DNA of 64,000 nt from Bacillota bacterium. GTDB lineage: Bacteria; Bacillota; Clostridia; Lachnospirales; Lachnospiraceae. A program made the position numbers and the translations under genes. Location: the NCBI GenBank assembly GCA_023415635.1, contig JAEZJV010000040.1:248001-312000 (forward strand), given 5' to 3'. Positions within the stretch are counted from its first letter, which is position 1. Every line of letters starts with the position of its first letter. Shown here piece after piece: positions 17,158 through 24,636 of the stretch. The notes beneath the pieces were generated by a model. The model had not been told where the DNA came from and did not search any database. It saw nothing but the letters and a program-made list of their open reading frames with translations.

Positions 17158-18558
17158 ATGAAACCATTTCTAGACAAGAACTTTTTATTAACTACGAACA
17201 CAGCAGTCACGCTATATCATAAGGTAGCCGCCAAATTACCCATTCTTGACTACCATTGTCATATTAACCCCAGAGAAATTGCTGAGGATAGGCATTTTGA
17301 CAACATCACGCAGCTCTGGTTGGGTTGTGACCATTATAAATGGCGTCTGATGCGAGCCAATGGGATTGATGAATATTTCATCACCGGCTCAGCCCCGGAT
17401 CGTGAGAAATTCAACATGTGGGCAGATACCCTCTCCAGGTGTATCGGCAACCCGCTCTATCATTGGAGCCATCTGGAGCTGCAGCGTTATTTCGGATATT
17501 ACGGTTCCTTGAGTATAGAGACCGCTGATGAAGTATGGGATCTATGTAATTCAAAGCTCTTAGACCCTTCCATGAGCGCGCGTAATATTATCAAGATGTC
17601 CAATGTGACACATATTTGCACGACAGACGACCCGGTCGATACTCTGGAATGGCATGAGATGCTTGTGAAGGCTCAGGATTTTGATGTACGTGTGCTGCCG
17701 ACCTGGCGTCCGGATAAAGCCATGAATCTGGAAAAAGAGGATTATCTGGCTTATTTATCCAAGCTAAGCGAGGTCAGCGGTGTGAAAATTAACAGCTTCC
17801 GGTCACTGCAGGAGGCTCTTAAGGTCCGTATGGAATATTTCAAGAAGAGGAAGTGCCGTATCTCCGATCACGGTCTGGATTACATGATGTACGTTCCCGC
17901 TGACGTGCAAGTCGTTGAAGCAATCTTTAATAAACGAATTCAAGGCTCTCCGTTGACACAAATCGAAATCCTTCAGTTTAAGACAGCCTTCATGGTTGAG
18001 ATGGGTAAAGCCTATGCCGAGCTTGACTGGGCAATGCAGCTTCATTATGGCTGCAAGCGTAATAATAACTTCTCGATGTTAAAGAAGCTCGGACCAGACA
18101 CCGGTTTTGATGCCATCTATAGCGATACTCCCTCTGACCAGCTGGCCAATTACCTGGATGCCTTAAACAGCCAGGGAAAGCTACCCAGAACTATAATCTA
18201 CAGCCTGAATCCGATCGATAATGCTGCAATCGACACCATCATCGGATGCTTTCAGGACAGCTCAGCGATCTGTAAGCTGCAGCACGGCAGCGCCTGGTGG
18301 TTCAATGATCATAAGACAGGTATGACAGACCAGCTTACCTCATTGGCTAATGTAGGCTTTTTAGCAGGCTTTGTCGGAATGCTGACTGATTCGAGAAGCC
18401 TCCTCTCCTATACGAGGCACGAGTATTTCCGCAGAATTCTATGTAACTTATTCGGTACCTGGGTGGAGAACGGCGAATATCCTGCGGATATAGAAGCGCT
18501 TGGTGAGATTGTTGCCAATATTTCATATTACAACGCTTTGAATTATTTCAAATTTTGA
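17158..18558 (+). CDS. uxaC: Glucuronate/galacturonate isomerase
   Basis: Interconverts D-glucuronate with D-fructuronate and D-galacturonate with D-tagaturonate, the first step of bacterial hexuronate catabolism. The 466-residue length is that of UxaC. The amidohydrolase-like metal motif DYHCHINP has His33 and His35 near the N-terminus, and the conserved HGSAWWFNDHKTGM and LTDSRSLLSYTRHEYFRRIL segments are present. AAGAGGA precedes the ATG. uxaB, uxuA and the KDG pathway are not in the window, so they must be elsewhere. This fits an organism that uses pectin or xylan-derived uronates. Confidence 0.95.
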   Translation: MKPFLDKNFLLTTNTAVTLYHKVAAKLPILDYHCHINPREIAEDRHFDNITQLWLGCDHYKWRLMRANGIDEYFITGSAPDREKFNMWADTLSRCIGNPLYHWSHLELQRYFGYYGSLSIETADEVWDLCNSKLLDPSMSARNIIKMSNVTHICTTDDPVDTLEWHEMLVKAQDFDVRVLPTWRPDKAMNLEKEDYLAYLSKLSEVSGVKINSFRSLQEALKVRMEYFKKRKCRISDHGLDYMMYVPADVQVVEAIFNKRIQGSPLTQIEILQFKTAFMVEMGKAYAELDWAMQLHYGCKRNNNFSMLKKLGPDTGFDAIYSDTPSDQLANYLDALNSQGKLPRTIIYSLNPIDNAAIDTIIGCFQDSSAICKLQHGSAWWFNDHKTGMTDQLTSLANVGFLAGFVGMLTDSRSLLSYTRHEYFRRILCNLFGTWVENGEYPADIEALGEIVANISYYNALNYFKF

Positions 18559-18592
18559 TTTATACTAAGCTGTTGATAAGATTACATAAAAA

Positions 18593-18619
18593 AGGGTTTG
18601 CAGCTAATCTGCAAACCCT
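18593..18619. terminator. Bidirectional terminator between uxaC and the HD-GYP gene
   Basis: Stem AGGGTTTGCAG with a five-base loop between convergent genes. The minus-strand side runs into six T residues, so it is a textbook terminator for the HD-GYP gene. Confidence 0.85.
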
Positions 18620-18651
18620 AACTATCCTTCCAACCCTTGTTCCTTACAAGT

Positions 18652-19716
18652 TCATCCCATCTCAAGCTCGGATTCTATAATGGTAACCGACAATGTCTTC
18701 ATAAGGTCCACCTCATAATGAGGTACCTCTCTGCCCCACTCATCAGTCGTAATTCTGACAATCGGTCTTAACGGAAAGTTCTTATTCTGTTCCTTCACAA
18801 TTCCAATTCGATAATCGGATAATTTAACCATAGAGCCATTCGGATAAATTGCGATCTGTTTAATCAATACAGATACCAGCTTTAAGTCAAATTGCGTCTC
18901 CGCATGCTCCACCAGATAGTTCACCGCTTGATTTGAGCTCCATCTTCTGCGGAAGTTCCTATCTGATACCAGGGCATCATATACATCCGAAATTGCTACT
19001 ATTCTGATGAATTCGTGCAGTTCTCCAGCCGGTGTTCCGGTAGGATAACCCAGCCCATCCATTCTCTCATGATGATAGAGTGCGATAATACGAGATAGCT
19101 CTGTTAGGTTGGCATAACGCTTCAAGGCTTCATAGCCAAGAACCGTATGCAGCTTTATATGTTCGAATTCCTCTGCCGAAAGCTCTCCGGCCTTATTGAC
19201 GATCTTCGAATCCAGAAGAATTTTCCCAACATCATGCAACAACGCTCCAATTGCCAGCTTCTCCATCATTGGTCTGGAATAACCTAGCTTGCTCCCTATG
19301 ATTAGCGAATATACTGTCGTACTGACCGAATGGATAAAGGTATATTCATCCGCCGCTCCAATATCACTTAGGCTTACCTGTACATCCGGGTTAGCAAGAA
19401 TTTCATCTATAATATTATTTATCGCCTGCGACATCTCCTGGACATCGATTATAGTTTTATTCGCAAAATCCTCCATTGTCTTCCTGAGCACCTGTTTACA
19501 CATCTGCCTGGTCTCCTCAGAAATAGCATCCGGGATTTCAATCCCATAGCTTTTGGTGTCTTCGATATAAACATAATCAATGCCCAACTTTTTAAGACTA
19601 CCGATATATCGTCCAAGGTCATTCGTACCTTCCTTCAATACCAAACAGTCTCTATAATAAATGGACTTTCCTAATATCATCTCCGGTTTTAACATTGACA
19701 ACGAAACTAATCGCAT
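18652..19716 (-). CDS. HD-GYP domain phosphodiesterase
   Basis: Probable c-di-GMP (or related cyclic dinucleotide) phosphodiesterase, cytoplasmic, 354 residues. A N-terminal region of about 120 residues (MRLVSLSMLKPEMILGKSIY, then KKLGIDYVYIED) resembles the DUF3391-like part often placed before HD-GYP. The HD domain has LLHDVGK with His161-Asp162, and the HD-GYP signature HHERMDGLGYPTG is complete at 215-227. A C-terminal tail (YPNGSMVKLSDYRIGIV) is typical of clostridial members. It is monocistronic and may oppose the GGDEF protein at 4941. Confidence 0.9.
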   Translation of the reverse strand: MRLVSLSMLKPEMILGKSIYYRDCLVLKEGTNDLGRYIGSLKKLGIDYVYIEDTKSYGIEIPDAISEETRQMCKQVLRKTMEDFANKTIIDVQEMSQAINNIIDEILANPDVQVSLSDIGAADEYTFIHSVSTTVYSLIIGSKLGYSRPMMEKLAIGALLHDVGKILLDSKIVNKAGELSAEEFEHIKLHTVLGYEALKRYANLTELSRIIALYHHERMDGLGYPTGTPAGELHEFIRIVAISDVYDALVSDRNFRRRWSSNQAVNYLVEHAETQFDLKLVSVLIKQIAIYPNGSMVKLSDYRIGIVKEQNKNFPLRPIVRITTDEWGREVPHYEVDLMKTLSVTIIESELEMG

Positions 19717-19779
19717 TCCCTGACTCCTAAAAATACACTTTTAAGGTTCTTTTCCTATGTATATATGATTAATATAATT

Positions 19780-19808
19780 ATCATACTTTATCATCAGCTA
19801 TGTGTCAA
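19780..19808 (-). promoter_or_regulatory. Sigma-A promoter of the HD-GYP gene
   Basis: Minus strand TTGACA, 17-base spacer, TATGAT, between the HD-GYP gene and the end of the GH130 gene. Confidence 0.7.
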
Positions 19809-19857
19809 TAAGCTTGAAATCAGTTTATGTCAAAAGAATATTCCGGTAGTTTATTCC

Positions 19858-20829
19858 CTATTCGCAGGCATTATCCTTGATATATTTAATCAACTCATCT
19901 ACCTGTGTAAAGGCCAGGGCTACCACGGTATCTGCCGCTCCGTAATAGATGGCTATACGGCCTGTAGCGGCATCCTGCAGCGTCGCACAGGGAAAGGTTA
20001 CATTCGGAACATCTCCCACACACTCATAAAGCTCTGTTGGATGAAATATAAAGGGCTTGCATCTATATTTTACCTTCCAGGGTTCATCAATGTCCAGAAT
20101 GGCTGCACCCATGGAATAGATCATGCCGTTACAGGTTGTCCCAACCCCGTGAAAAATTAACAACCAGCCCTCCTTTGTTTCTATTGGGATCGGTCCAGCA
20201 CCCACCTTCGTCCATGCCCATCCCTCCGCTTTCATAACGAAACGATGGTAGCCCCAATGTTCCATATCAAAGCTTTGGCTTAAATACATATCACCAAATG
20301 GGGTATGTCCGTTATCACTTGGTCTTGAGAACATCATGAACTTACCACCGATTTTTCTCGGAAATAATACCCCGTTGCGGTTAAAGGGTAGGAAGGCGTT
20401 CTCCATCTGATAAAATTTCTTAAAATCATAGGAATATGCCACACCGATCGTAGGACCATGATACTGATTACACCAGGTCACATAATAGCGATCCTCTATC
20501 CAACATACTCTGGGATCATAGCCACAGGCAACACTCACCTGTTCTTCCTTCTCATTGTATAAGGGCATGGGCTCATGCTCAATATCCCAATCAATCCCAT
20601 TCGTACTCTTACCCAGAAACAGACGCTGCTGCATTGCCTTATCATCACTGCGGAAGACACCGACAAAGCCATCGTCCTTGGCAATGACCGCACTATTGAA
20701 GATACTGTTGGCACTGGGTATCTGGTTCCGACGTATGATTGGATTATTGCTATACCTCCATACGATATCCTGGCATCCCTCCGGACGAGCCTGCCAGGGT
20801 ATATTGGGTAATTTATCTCCTATTATCAT
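19858..20829 (-). CDS. Glycoside hydrolase family 130 phosphorylase
   Basis: Phosphorolysis of beta-mannosidic linkages (mannosylglucose or mannooligosaccharide phosphorylase family), cytoplasmic because no signal peptide is present. The 323-residue sequence forms five-bladed propeller repeats: FNSAVIAKDDGFVGVFR, then CGYDPRVCWIEDRYYVTW with the likely proton donor Asp105, then GPTIGVAYSYDFKKF and GAAILDIDEPWKV. GGAGG lies six bases before the ATG. It stands alone, without the epimerase, transporter or mannanase usually seen in mannan operons, so its subfamily and substrate cannot be fixed from context. Confidence 0.88.
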   Translation of the reverse strand: MIIGDKLPNIPWQARPEGCQDIVWRYSNNPIIRRNQIPSANSIFNSAVIAKDDGFVGVFRSDDKAMQQRLFLGKSTNGIDWDIEHEPMPLYNEKEEQVSVACGYDPRVCWIEDRYYVTWCNQYHGPTIGVAYSYDFKKFYQMENAFLPFNRNGVLFPRKIGGKFMMFSRPSDNGHTPFGDMYLSQSFDMEHWGYHRFVMKAEGWAWTKVGAGPIPIETKEGWLLIFHGVGTTCNGMIYSMGAAILDIDEPWKVKYRCKPFIFHPTELYECVGDVPNVTFPCATLQDAATGRIAIYYGAADTVVALAFTQVDELIKYIKDNACE

Positions 20830-20843
20830 CTTAAGCCTCCAGT

Positions 20844-20857
20844 CTGCCGTTGGGCAG
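20844..20857 (-). promoter_or_regulatory. Hairpin abutting the GH130 ribosome binding site
   Basis: CTGCC-caac-GGCAG on the mRNA strand, ending three bases before GGAGG. It is one of four similar hairpins in the window. Confidence 0.45.
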
Positions 20858-20873
20858 TTTCTTAATAATATAA

Positions 20874-20909
20874 TGCACTATAGTGCACCAATTGTGCATT
20901 GTTAGTGCA
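20874..20909. promoter_or_regulatory. Phased GTGCA operator of the GH130 gene
   Basis: A perfect 14-bp palindrome TGCACTATAGTGCA (20874-20887) followed by two more GTGCA copies. The three direct GTGCA copies start at 20883, 20894 and 20905, exactly 11 bases apart. The cluster lies just downstream of the predicted transcript start and would suit a repressor binding on one face of the helix. Confidence 0.6.
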
Positions 20910-20920
20910 TTTCTAACCTG

Positions 20921-20949
20921 ATTATACCAACCTACACACGTTTTGTCCA
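20921..20949 (-). promoter_or_regulatory. Promoter of the GH130 gene with extended -10
   Basis: Minus strand TGGACA, 17-base spacer, then TATAAT with TGG immediately upstream (extended -10). Transcript start near 20914, giving a leader of about 85 bases that contains the GTGCA cluster. Confidence 0.65.
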
Positions 20950-20997
20950 TACCTTTCTTTTAATACACTATTCAATCCGAAACCTTCCGATTATCAG

Positions 20998-21026
20998 TTG
21001 AAACCCGCAGTAACAAATGATAAAGT
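20998..21026 (+). promoter_or_regulatory. Sigma-A promoter of the DUF2752-DUF4234 pair
   Basis: TTGAAA, 17-base spacer, TAAAGT, 34 bases before the first ATG. Confidence 0.5.
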
Positions 21027-21059
21027 ATAGTTATTCAATACGATCAAAGGAGAATTGGA

Positions 21060-21527
21060 ATGTGGCAAACGAATGCTACCAACAAAACGAAGCCAAGTCC
21101 ATATATACCTACCTGCAGCACTCGCAGGAAAAGGCTTTTGGAGCGGCTGAAGCTCAGCCTGATCTTAGGTTTTTTCTGGCTGGTACTATCCCTATTATCC
21201 GTCGGCTGTCCCTTGCGTTTTTTGTCGGGCATTCCCTGTCCTGGCTGCGGAATGACAAGAGCCGTATTTCATGCCCTACAGTTCAATTTCACATTGGCAT
21301 GGTATTACCATCCACTTTTCTTTCTTACCCCGCTGATGCTGCTTCTTTTTTTGTGCGAGAGTTATCTGCCAGGCAAATTCATTCGCATCACCTGGGGAAT
21401 AATCATCACCTTATTTATCCTGACTTATCTGCTTCGTATTCTAATCTTCAGATGCGAAGCCATTCAGATTGACATCCGCTCAGGGGCAGTGTTAAGATTG
21501 GTTTATCACATTTTTTATGAGAGGTAA
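21060..21527 (+). CDS. DUF2752 membrane protein
   Basis: Small membrane protein of 155 residues. It carries the family signature CPGCGMTRA at residues 60-68, at the membrane edge of the first helix, then two further hydrophobic segments and a short C-terminal cytoplasmic tail. The function of DUF2752 is not known; the paired cysteines suggest metal or redox chemistry. AAGGAG precedes the ATG by about seven bases. It is followed after three bases by a DUF4234 gene, so the two products are probably made together. Confidence 0.85.
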   Translation: MWQTNATNKTKPSPYIPTCSTRRKRLLERLKLSLILGFFWLVLSLLSVGCPLRFLSGIPCPGCGMTRAVFHALQFNFTLAWYYHPLFFLTPLMLLLFLCESYLPGKFIRITWGIIITLFILTYLLRILIFRCEAIQIDIRSGAVLRLVYHIFYER

Positions 21528-21530
21528 CGA

Positions 21531-21950
21531 ATGATCAGACAACGAAGTTTTATCACTTTAGTGCTGTTATCTATTATCACCTGCGGCATCTACGGAATTA
21601 TCTTTTGGTATCAATATACCGATGATTTAAATATTGTATGCTATGGGGACGGGAGACGAACTCGAAACTTTATCATAACCATTCTTCTCTCTATCATTAC
21701 CTGCGGCATCTACTACTGGATTTGGGTTTATGGCATCGGCAATCGTCTCTGTAATAACGCTCCGCGCTACGGGACCCGGTTTACCGAGGATGGCACCACC
21801 ATATTATTATGGATGATCATCGGCAGCCTGCTTTGCGGATTAGGAATGCTCTATGCCGAATATCTCTTGATCAAGAACATGAATATCCTTGCTGAGAGAT
21901 ATAATCAGAACCTGCAGAACAATTATCACAATTTCAGTAATCCCAAATAA
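21531..21950 (+). CDS. DUF4234 membrane protein
   Basis: Membrane protein of 139 residues with an internal duplication: LLSIITCGIYGIIFWYQY near residue 12 and LLSIITCGIYYWIWVYGI near residue 53, each a hydrophobic helix with the same Thr-Cys-Gly turn, followed by a third helix (LLWMIIGSLLCGLGMLYAEY). This duplicated pattern is typical of DUF4234. GAGAGG precedes the ATG. No enzymatic motif is visible. It is co-transcribed with the DUF2752 gene and ends before a strong bidirectional terminator. Confidence 0.82.
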   Translation: MIRQRSFITLVLLSIITCGIYGIIFWYQYTDDLNIVCYGDGRRTRNFIITILLSIITCGIYYWIWVYGIGNRLCNNAPRYGTRFTEDGTTILLWMIIGSLLCGLGMLYAEYLLIKNMNILAERYNQNLQNNYHNFSNPK

Positions 21951-22024
21951 CCCCCGGGATATGATTAGCTACTGCCGTCATACTTCAACAAGACTTTGAC
22001 ACTTGGCTCTTTAGTAAAAAAACA

Positions 22025-22056
22025 AAAGCCTTACAACCGTTAGGTTGTAAGGCTTT
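22025..22056. terminator. Bidirectional terminator between DUF4234 and tRNA-Trp
   Basis: Perfect 14-bp stem AAAGCCTTACAACC with a four-base loop. The minus-strand side continues into a run of T residues, ideal for tRNA termination. Confidence 0.9.
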
Positions 22057-22065
22057 CTTTACGGA

Positions 22066-22136
22066 CAGGGGAAGAGAGATTCGAACTCCCGTGAACAGTT
22101 TTGGAGACTGTCATCCTGCCGCTGGATGATTCCCCT
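22066..22136 (-). tRNA. tRNA-Trp (CCA anticodon)
   Basis: A 71-base cloverleaf: acceptor AGGGGAA/TTCCCCT with discriminator G, D-arm ATCC-AGCGGCA-GGAT, anticodon arm ACAGT-CTCCAAA-ACTGT with anticodon CCA, four-base variable loop, and T-arm GGGAG-TTCGAAT-CTCTC. The acceptor pairs A1-U72, G2-C71, G3-C70 and G73 are tryptophan identity elements. The D-arm, with C9 and a seven-base loop, is unlike the usual GTAGCTCAATTGGTAGAGC of bacterial tRNA-Trp and more like tRNA-Gln. The 3' CCA is not encoded. It has its own promoter and terminator. Confidence 0.9.
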
Positions 22137-22153
22137 TCGTATGTCGCTCATTA

Positions 22154-22182
22154 ATAGTACTATGAATTGTTGTAATTGTCAA
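22154..22182 (-). promoter_or_regulatory. Sigma-A promoter of tRNA-Trp
   Basis: Minus strand TTGACA, 17-base spacer, TACTAT, placing the transcript start about ten bases before the tRNA. Confidence 0.8.
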
Positions 22183-22238
22183 GATTATTTTAAAATTAAA
22201 CAGAGTGAAATTCTATTAATTCAACCCTGTTAAGCCTT

Positions 22239-22670
22239 TTATAAATCCGCTAAAATAAACTCGGCACATGCTACCGCAGCATCAAGGCTTTCACCGACAG
22301 TACCCAGCTTGCTCTGCATATCTTCACCGATTTCCCGTTGCAGAGCTACCTCCAGCTCAAGCTTATGTGCTATTTCATTGGCTTCCATTGCCTGACCCAA
22401 AATATGCTCAAACAGAAGCTGCAATTCCTTAAGTCTTAATGCAAGTGCTTCCGCGGTTAAAGCATCCCATTCCTTATGGATATCTTTTACCAGCGAAGTT
22501 CCCTTCATAGAAAGGTTTAAAATCTTATCTGAGGTGTTAATTGCAGTAAAAGCACTTTTCTCCAGAACAAACTGAGAATACTCCCAGTGCTCGATTCGAT
22601 CTGCCATATCTACTAAACATTCCTGTGCTGCACCTAATTGTGCTACTTTTTGACACAATAATTCCTTCAT
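22239..22670 (-). CDS. Helical protein downstream of radA, unknown function
   Basis: No family recognised. The 143-residue product (MKELLCQKVAQLGAAQECLV onward) is almost all alpha-helical, with acidic and heptad-like patterning and no membrane segment or signal peptide. The ATG at 22670 has GGGGG seven to eight bases upstream; a TTG two codons earlier is less likely. It begins 27 bases after radA on the same strand, so it is probably the last gene of the radA transcript. Repeated ALALRLKELQLLFEHIL and NEIAHKLELEVALQREI segments suggest a helical bundle. Confidence 0.72.
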   Translation of the reverse strand: MKELLCQKVAQLGAAQECLVDMADRIEHWEYSQFVLEKSAFTAINTSDKILNLSMKGTSLVKDIHKEWDALTAEALALRLKELQLLFEHILGQAMEANEIAHKLELEVALQREIGEDMQSKLGTVGESLDAAVACAEFILADL

Positions 22671-22697
22671 CAGCAAACCCCCGCATTAATTATTGCA

Positions 22698-24053
22698 TTA
22701 TCTGATCAATATTCCGAGAACCTCCTGGATACTTTTCACCCCTATAAGCTTTATTCCCTTTGTCTTGATGTGCTCTTTATTAGCCTGCGGAAGGATACAT
22801 ACTTCAAAGCCCATCTTTGCGGCCTCCGTAACTCTCTGCTCAGCATGATTGACTGCTCTTATCTCACCTGTCAAGCCTACTTCTCCGAACAATACCGTCT
22901 TGTTATCCAAGGCTTTATTTTTATAGCTGGACAGAATTGCTGTCACAATCGGTAGATCCAGTGCCGGTTCGTTGATTCGCATACCGCCTGCTACATTTAC
23001 ATATGCGTCACAATCAGCCATTTGCAGACCCGCACGTTTCTCCAGTACTGCCATAAGCAGGTTTACCCTGTTAAAATCCGTACCGGCTGCGGTTCTTCTG
23101 GGCATATTGAAATTGGTTCTGCAGACCAAAGCCTGAATCTCTACCAGAATAGGCCTAGTCCCTTCTATGGATGCTGCTACGACAGAACCGGGTTCACCTT
23201 CCGGTCTACCCTTCAACATGAACTCCGAAGGATTTTTAACCTCTATTAATCCATTTCCCTGCATCTCAAAAACTCCGATTTCATTGGTAGAGCCAAAACG
23301 GTTCTTTACTGCACGTAAGACTCGGTAGGAAGCATAGTTATCACCTTCAAAATACAACACAGTGTCTACCATGTGCTCCAACACTCTCGGTCCCGCCACG
23401 ACACCCTCCTTTGTGACGTGCCCGATGATAAATATCGTGACTCCAACGCCTTTGGCAATCCGCATCAGGGTTCCGGTTACTTCTCTTACCTGGCTGACAC
23501 TTCCGGGTGCCGAAGTGATCTCCTCCTTGAACATCGTCTGAATGGAATCAATAATTACAATATCCGGTTTATGCTTGTCTATCGCCTCTTCTATCAGGTC
23601 CAGATCTGTTTCACATAAAAGCAGAAGCTCGCCGCCAAACACGCCGAGCCTTTCTGCTCTCATTTTAATCTGGCTAAGGGATTCCTCCCCTGATATATAG
23701 AGTATTTTTTTAGATTTCTCGGAAAGCTCACGGCACATCTGAAGCAGCAGGGTTGACTTCCCTATGCCCGGATCTCCACCAACCAGAATCAGGCTGCCCG
23801 AAACGATTCCTCCACCCAGTACACGGTCGAGTTCTCCAATACCGGAGTTGACTCTGGCCTCAACTTCTGTCTTGATGTTAGCAATCAGCTCAGGTTCCCT
23901 GGCCAACTTAATGCTAGCAGGTTTGCTGCTCTTTCGTACCACCGGTTCCTCCGTAAAGGTATCCCAGTTCTTACAGGCAGGGCATTGTCCCAGCCATTTT
24001 GCCGATTCAAAGCCGCACTCCTTACAGAAAAACACGGTCTTATTTTTTGCCAT
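22698..24053 (-). CDS. radA: DNA repair protein RadA
   Basis: RecA-like branch-migration ATPase (Sms) acting in recombinational repair. The 451-residue protein has a N-terminal C4 zinc finger (FFCKECGFESAKWLGQCPAC), Walker A GGDPGIGKST near residue 92, Walker B-like IVIIDSIQT, the RadA-specific KNRFGSTNEIG near 250, and a C-terminal Lon-like domain (GLTGEIRAVNHAEQRVTEAA). The length is standard. In many Firmicutes radA ends the clpC operon; here it is separated from clpC by one small gene and a 168-base gap with its own possible promoter. Confidence 0.95.
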   Translation of the reverse strand: MAKNKTVFFCKECGFESAKWLGQCPACKNWDTFTEEPVVRKSSKPASIKLAREPELIANIKTEVEARVNSGIGELDRVLGGGIVSGSLILVGGDPGIGKSTLLLQMCRELSEKSKKILYISGEESLSQIKMRAERLGVFGGELLLLCETDLDLIEEAIDKHKPDIVIIDSIQTMFKEEITSAPGSVSQVREVTGTLMRIAKGVGVTIFIIGHVTKEGVVAGPRVLEHMVDTVLYFEGDNYASYRVLRAVKNRFGSTNEIGVFEMQGNGLIEVKNPSEFMLKGRPEGEPGSVVAASIEGTRPILVEIQALVCRTNFNMPRRTAAGTDFNRVNLLMAVLEKRAGLQMADCDAYVNVAGGMRINEPALDLPIVTAILSSYKNKALDNKTVLFGEVGLTGEIRAVNHAEQRVTEAAKMGFEVCILPQANKEHIKTKGIKLIGVKSIQEVLGILIR

Positions 24054-24054
24054 C

Positions 24055-24468
24055 TTACAGCTTAACCACCTTTATGAAATCCTTATTTCCTTCCTCTAAT
24101 TCAATACTGAGAACCAGCTTACCTCCTAAATTAGTCCTCATCCTGCCTAGATTGGAGTTGTTTTTATAAATCTCATATTCCTTCTCTGCTTCCAGTTCCA
24201 GTGTAATCTGCGCTGCATCATTACCGGATACCTCAAAGCTGATCTGATCATCCTTTGCATCTAAATGAAATACGGCAGTACCGGGCACCGATTCGTAGAC
24301 AAACATACCATTTCTCTCAAGCTTTGTTATTTCTTGAAAAGTCTTAACCTTATACAGATCCCCCTGATGTTCGAAATCAGAAACCTTAGACTTAACATCC
24401 AGTGCGTAATTACCAAAGCTAATCGTCCCATCGTTTTCTTTGCGTATTAACTCTTCTACAACTGCCAT
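24055..24468 (-). CDS. Conserved protein upstream of radA, unknown function
   Basis: A 137-residue soluble protein, beta-rich by appearance (ENDGTISFGNYALDVKSKVS, VFHLDAKDDQISFEVSGND, KEYEIYKNNSNLGRMRTNLG). Database entries in Lachnospiraceae sometimes label similar short proteins endosialidase, but no sialidase motif is visible and I would not use that name. AGGAGG precedes the ATG. Only one base separates its stop codon from the radA start, so the two are translationally coupled and probably act in related processes. Confidence 0.75.
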   Translation of the reverse strand: MAVVEELIRKENDGTISFGNYALDVKSKVSDFEHQGDLYKVKTFQEITKLERNGMFVYESVPGTAVFHLDAKDDQISFEVSGNDAAQITLELEAEKEYEIYKNNSNLGRMRTNLGGKLVLSIELEEGNKDFIKVVKL

Positions 24469-24537
24469 TGTATGATCCTCCTAATAGTATTATATGACTG
24501 AATGTGACCGATGATATTTCCTGGAGCACTTTCATAC

Positions 24538-24566
24538 ATTATAAACGATATATCGACCGATTTCTA
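24538..24566 (-). promoter_or_regulatory. Possible promoter of the radA group with overlapping palindrome
   Basis: Minus strand TATAAT (24538-24543) with a weak TAGAAA at -35 and, between them, the 10-bp palindrome CGATATATCG (24546-24555). The palindrome sits in the spacer, a position where a repressor or activator could act. Confidence 0.4.
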
Positions 24567-24636
24567 CTGGTTTATTATAATTTTTTTACTATGCCTTCTT
24601 CGAAGGGATTAGAGGTAACTCCGTGCCGGATTAAGG

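Noticed and set aside
24055..24468. Endosialidase function for the protein before radA
   Set aside because: The name circulates in databases, but no sialidase Asp-box or catalytic motif is visible in 137 residues.
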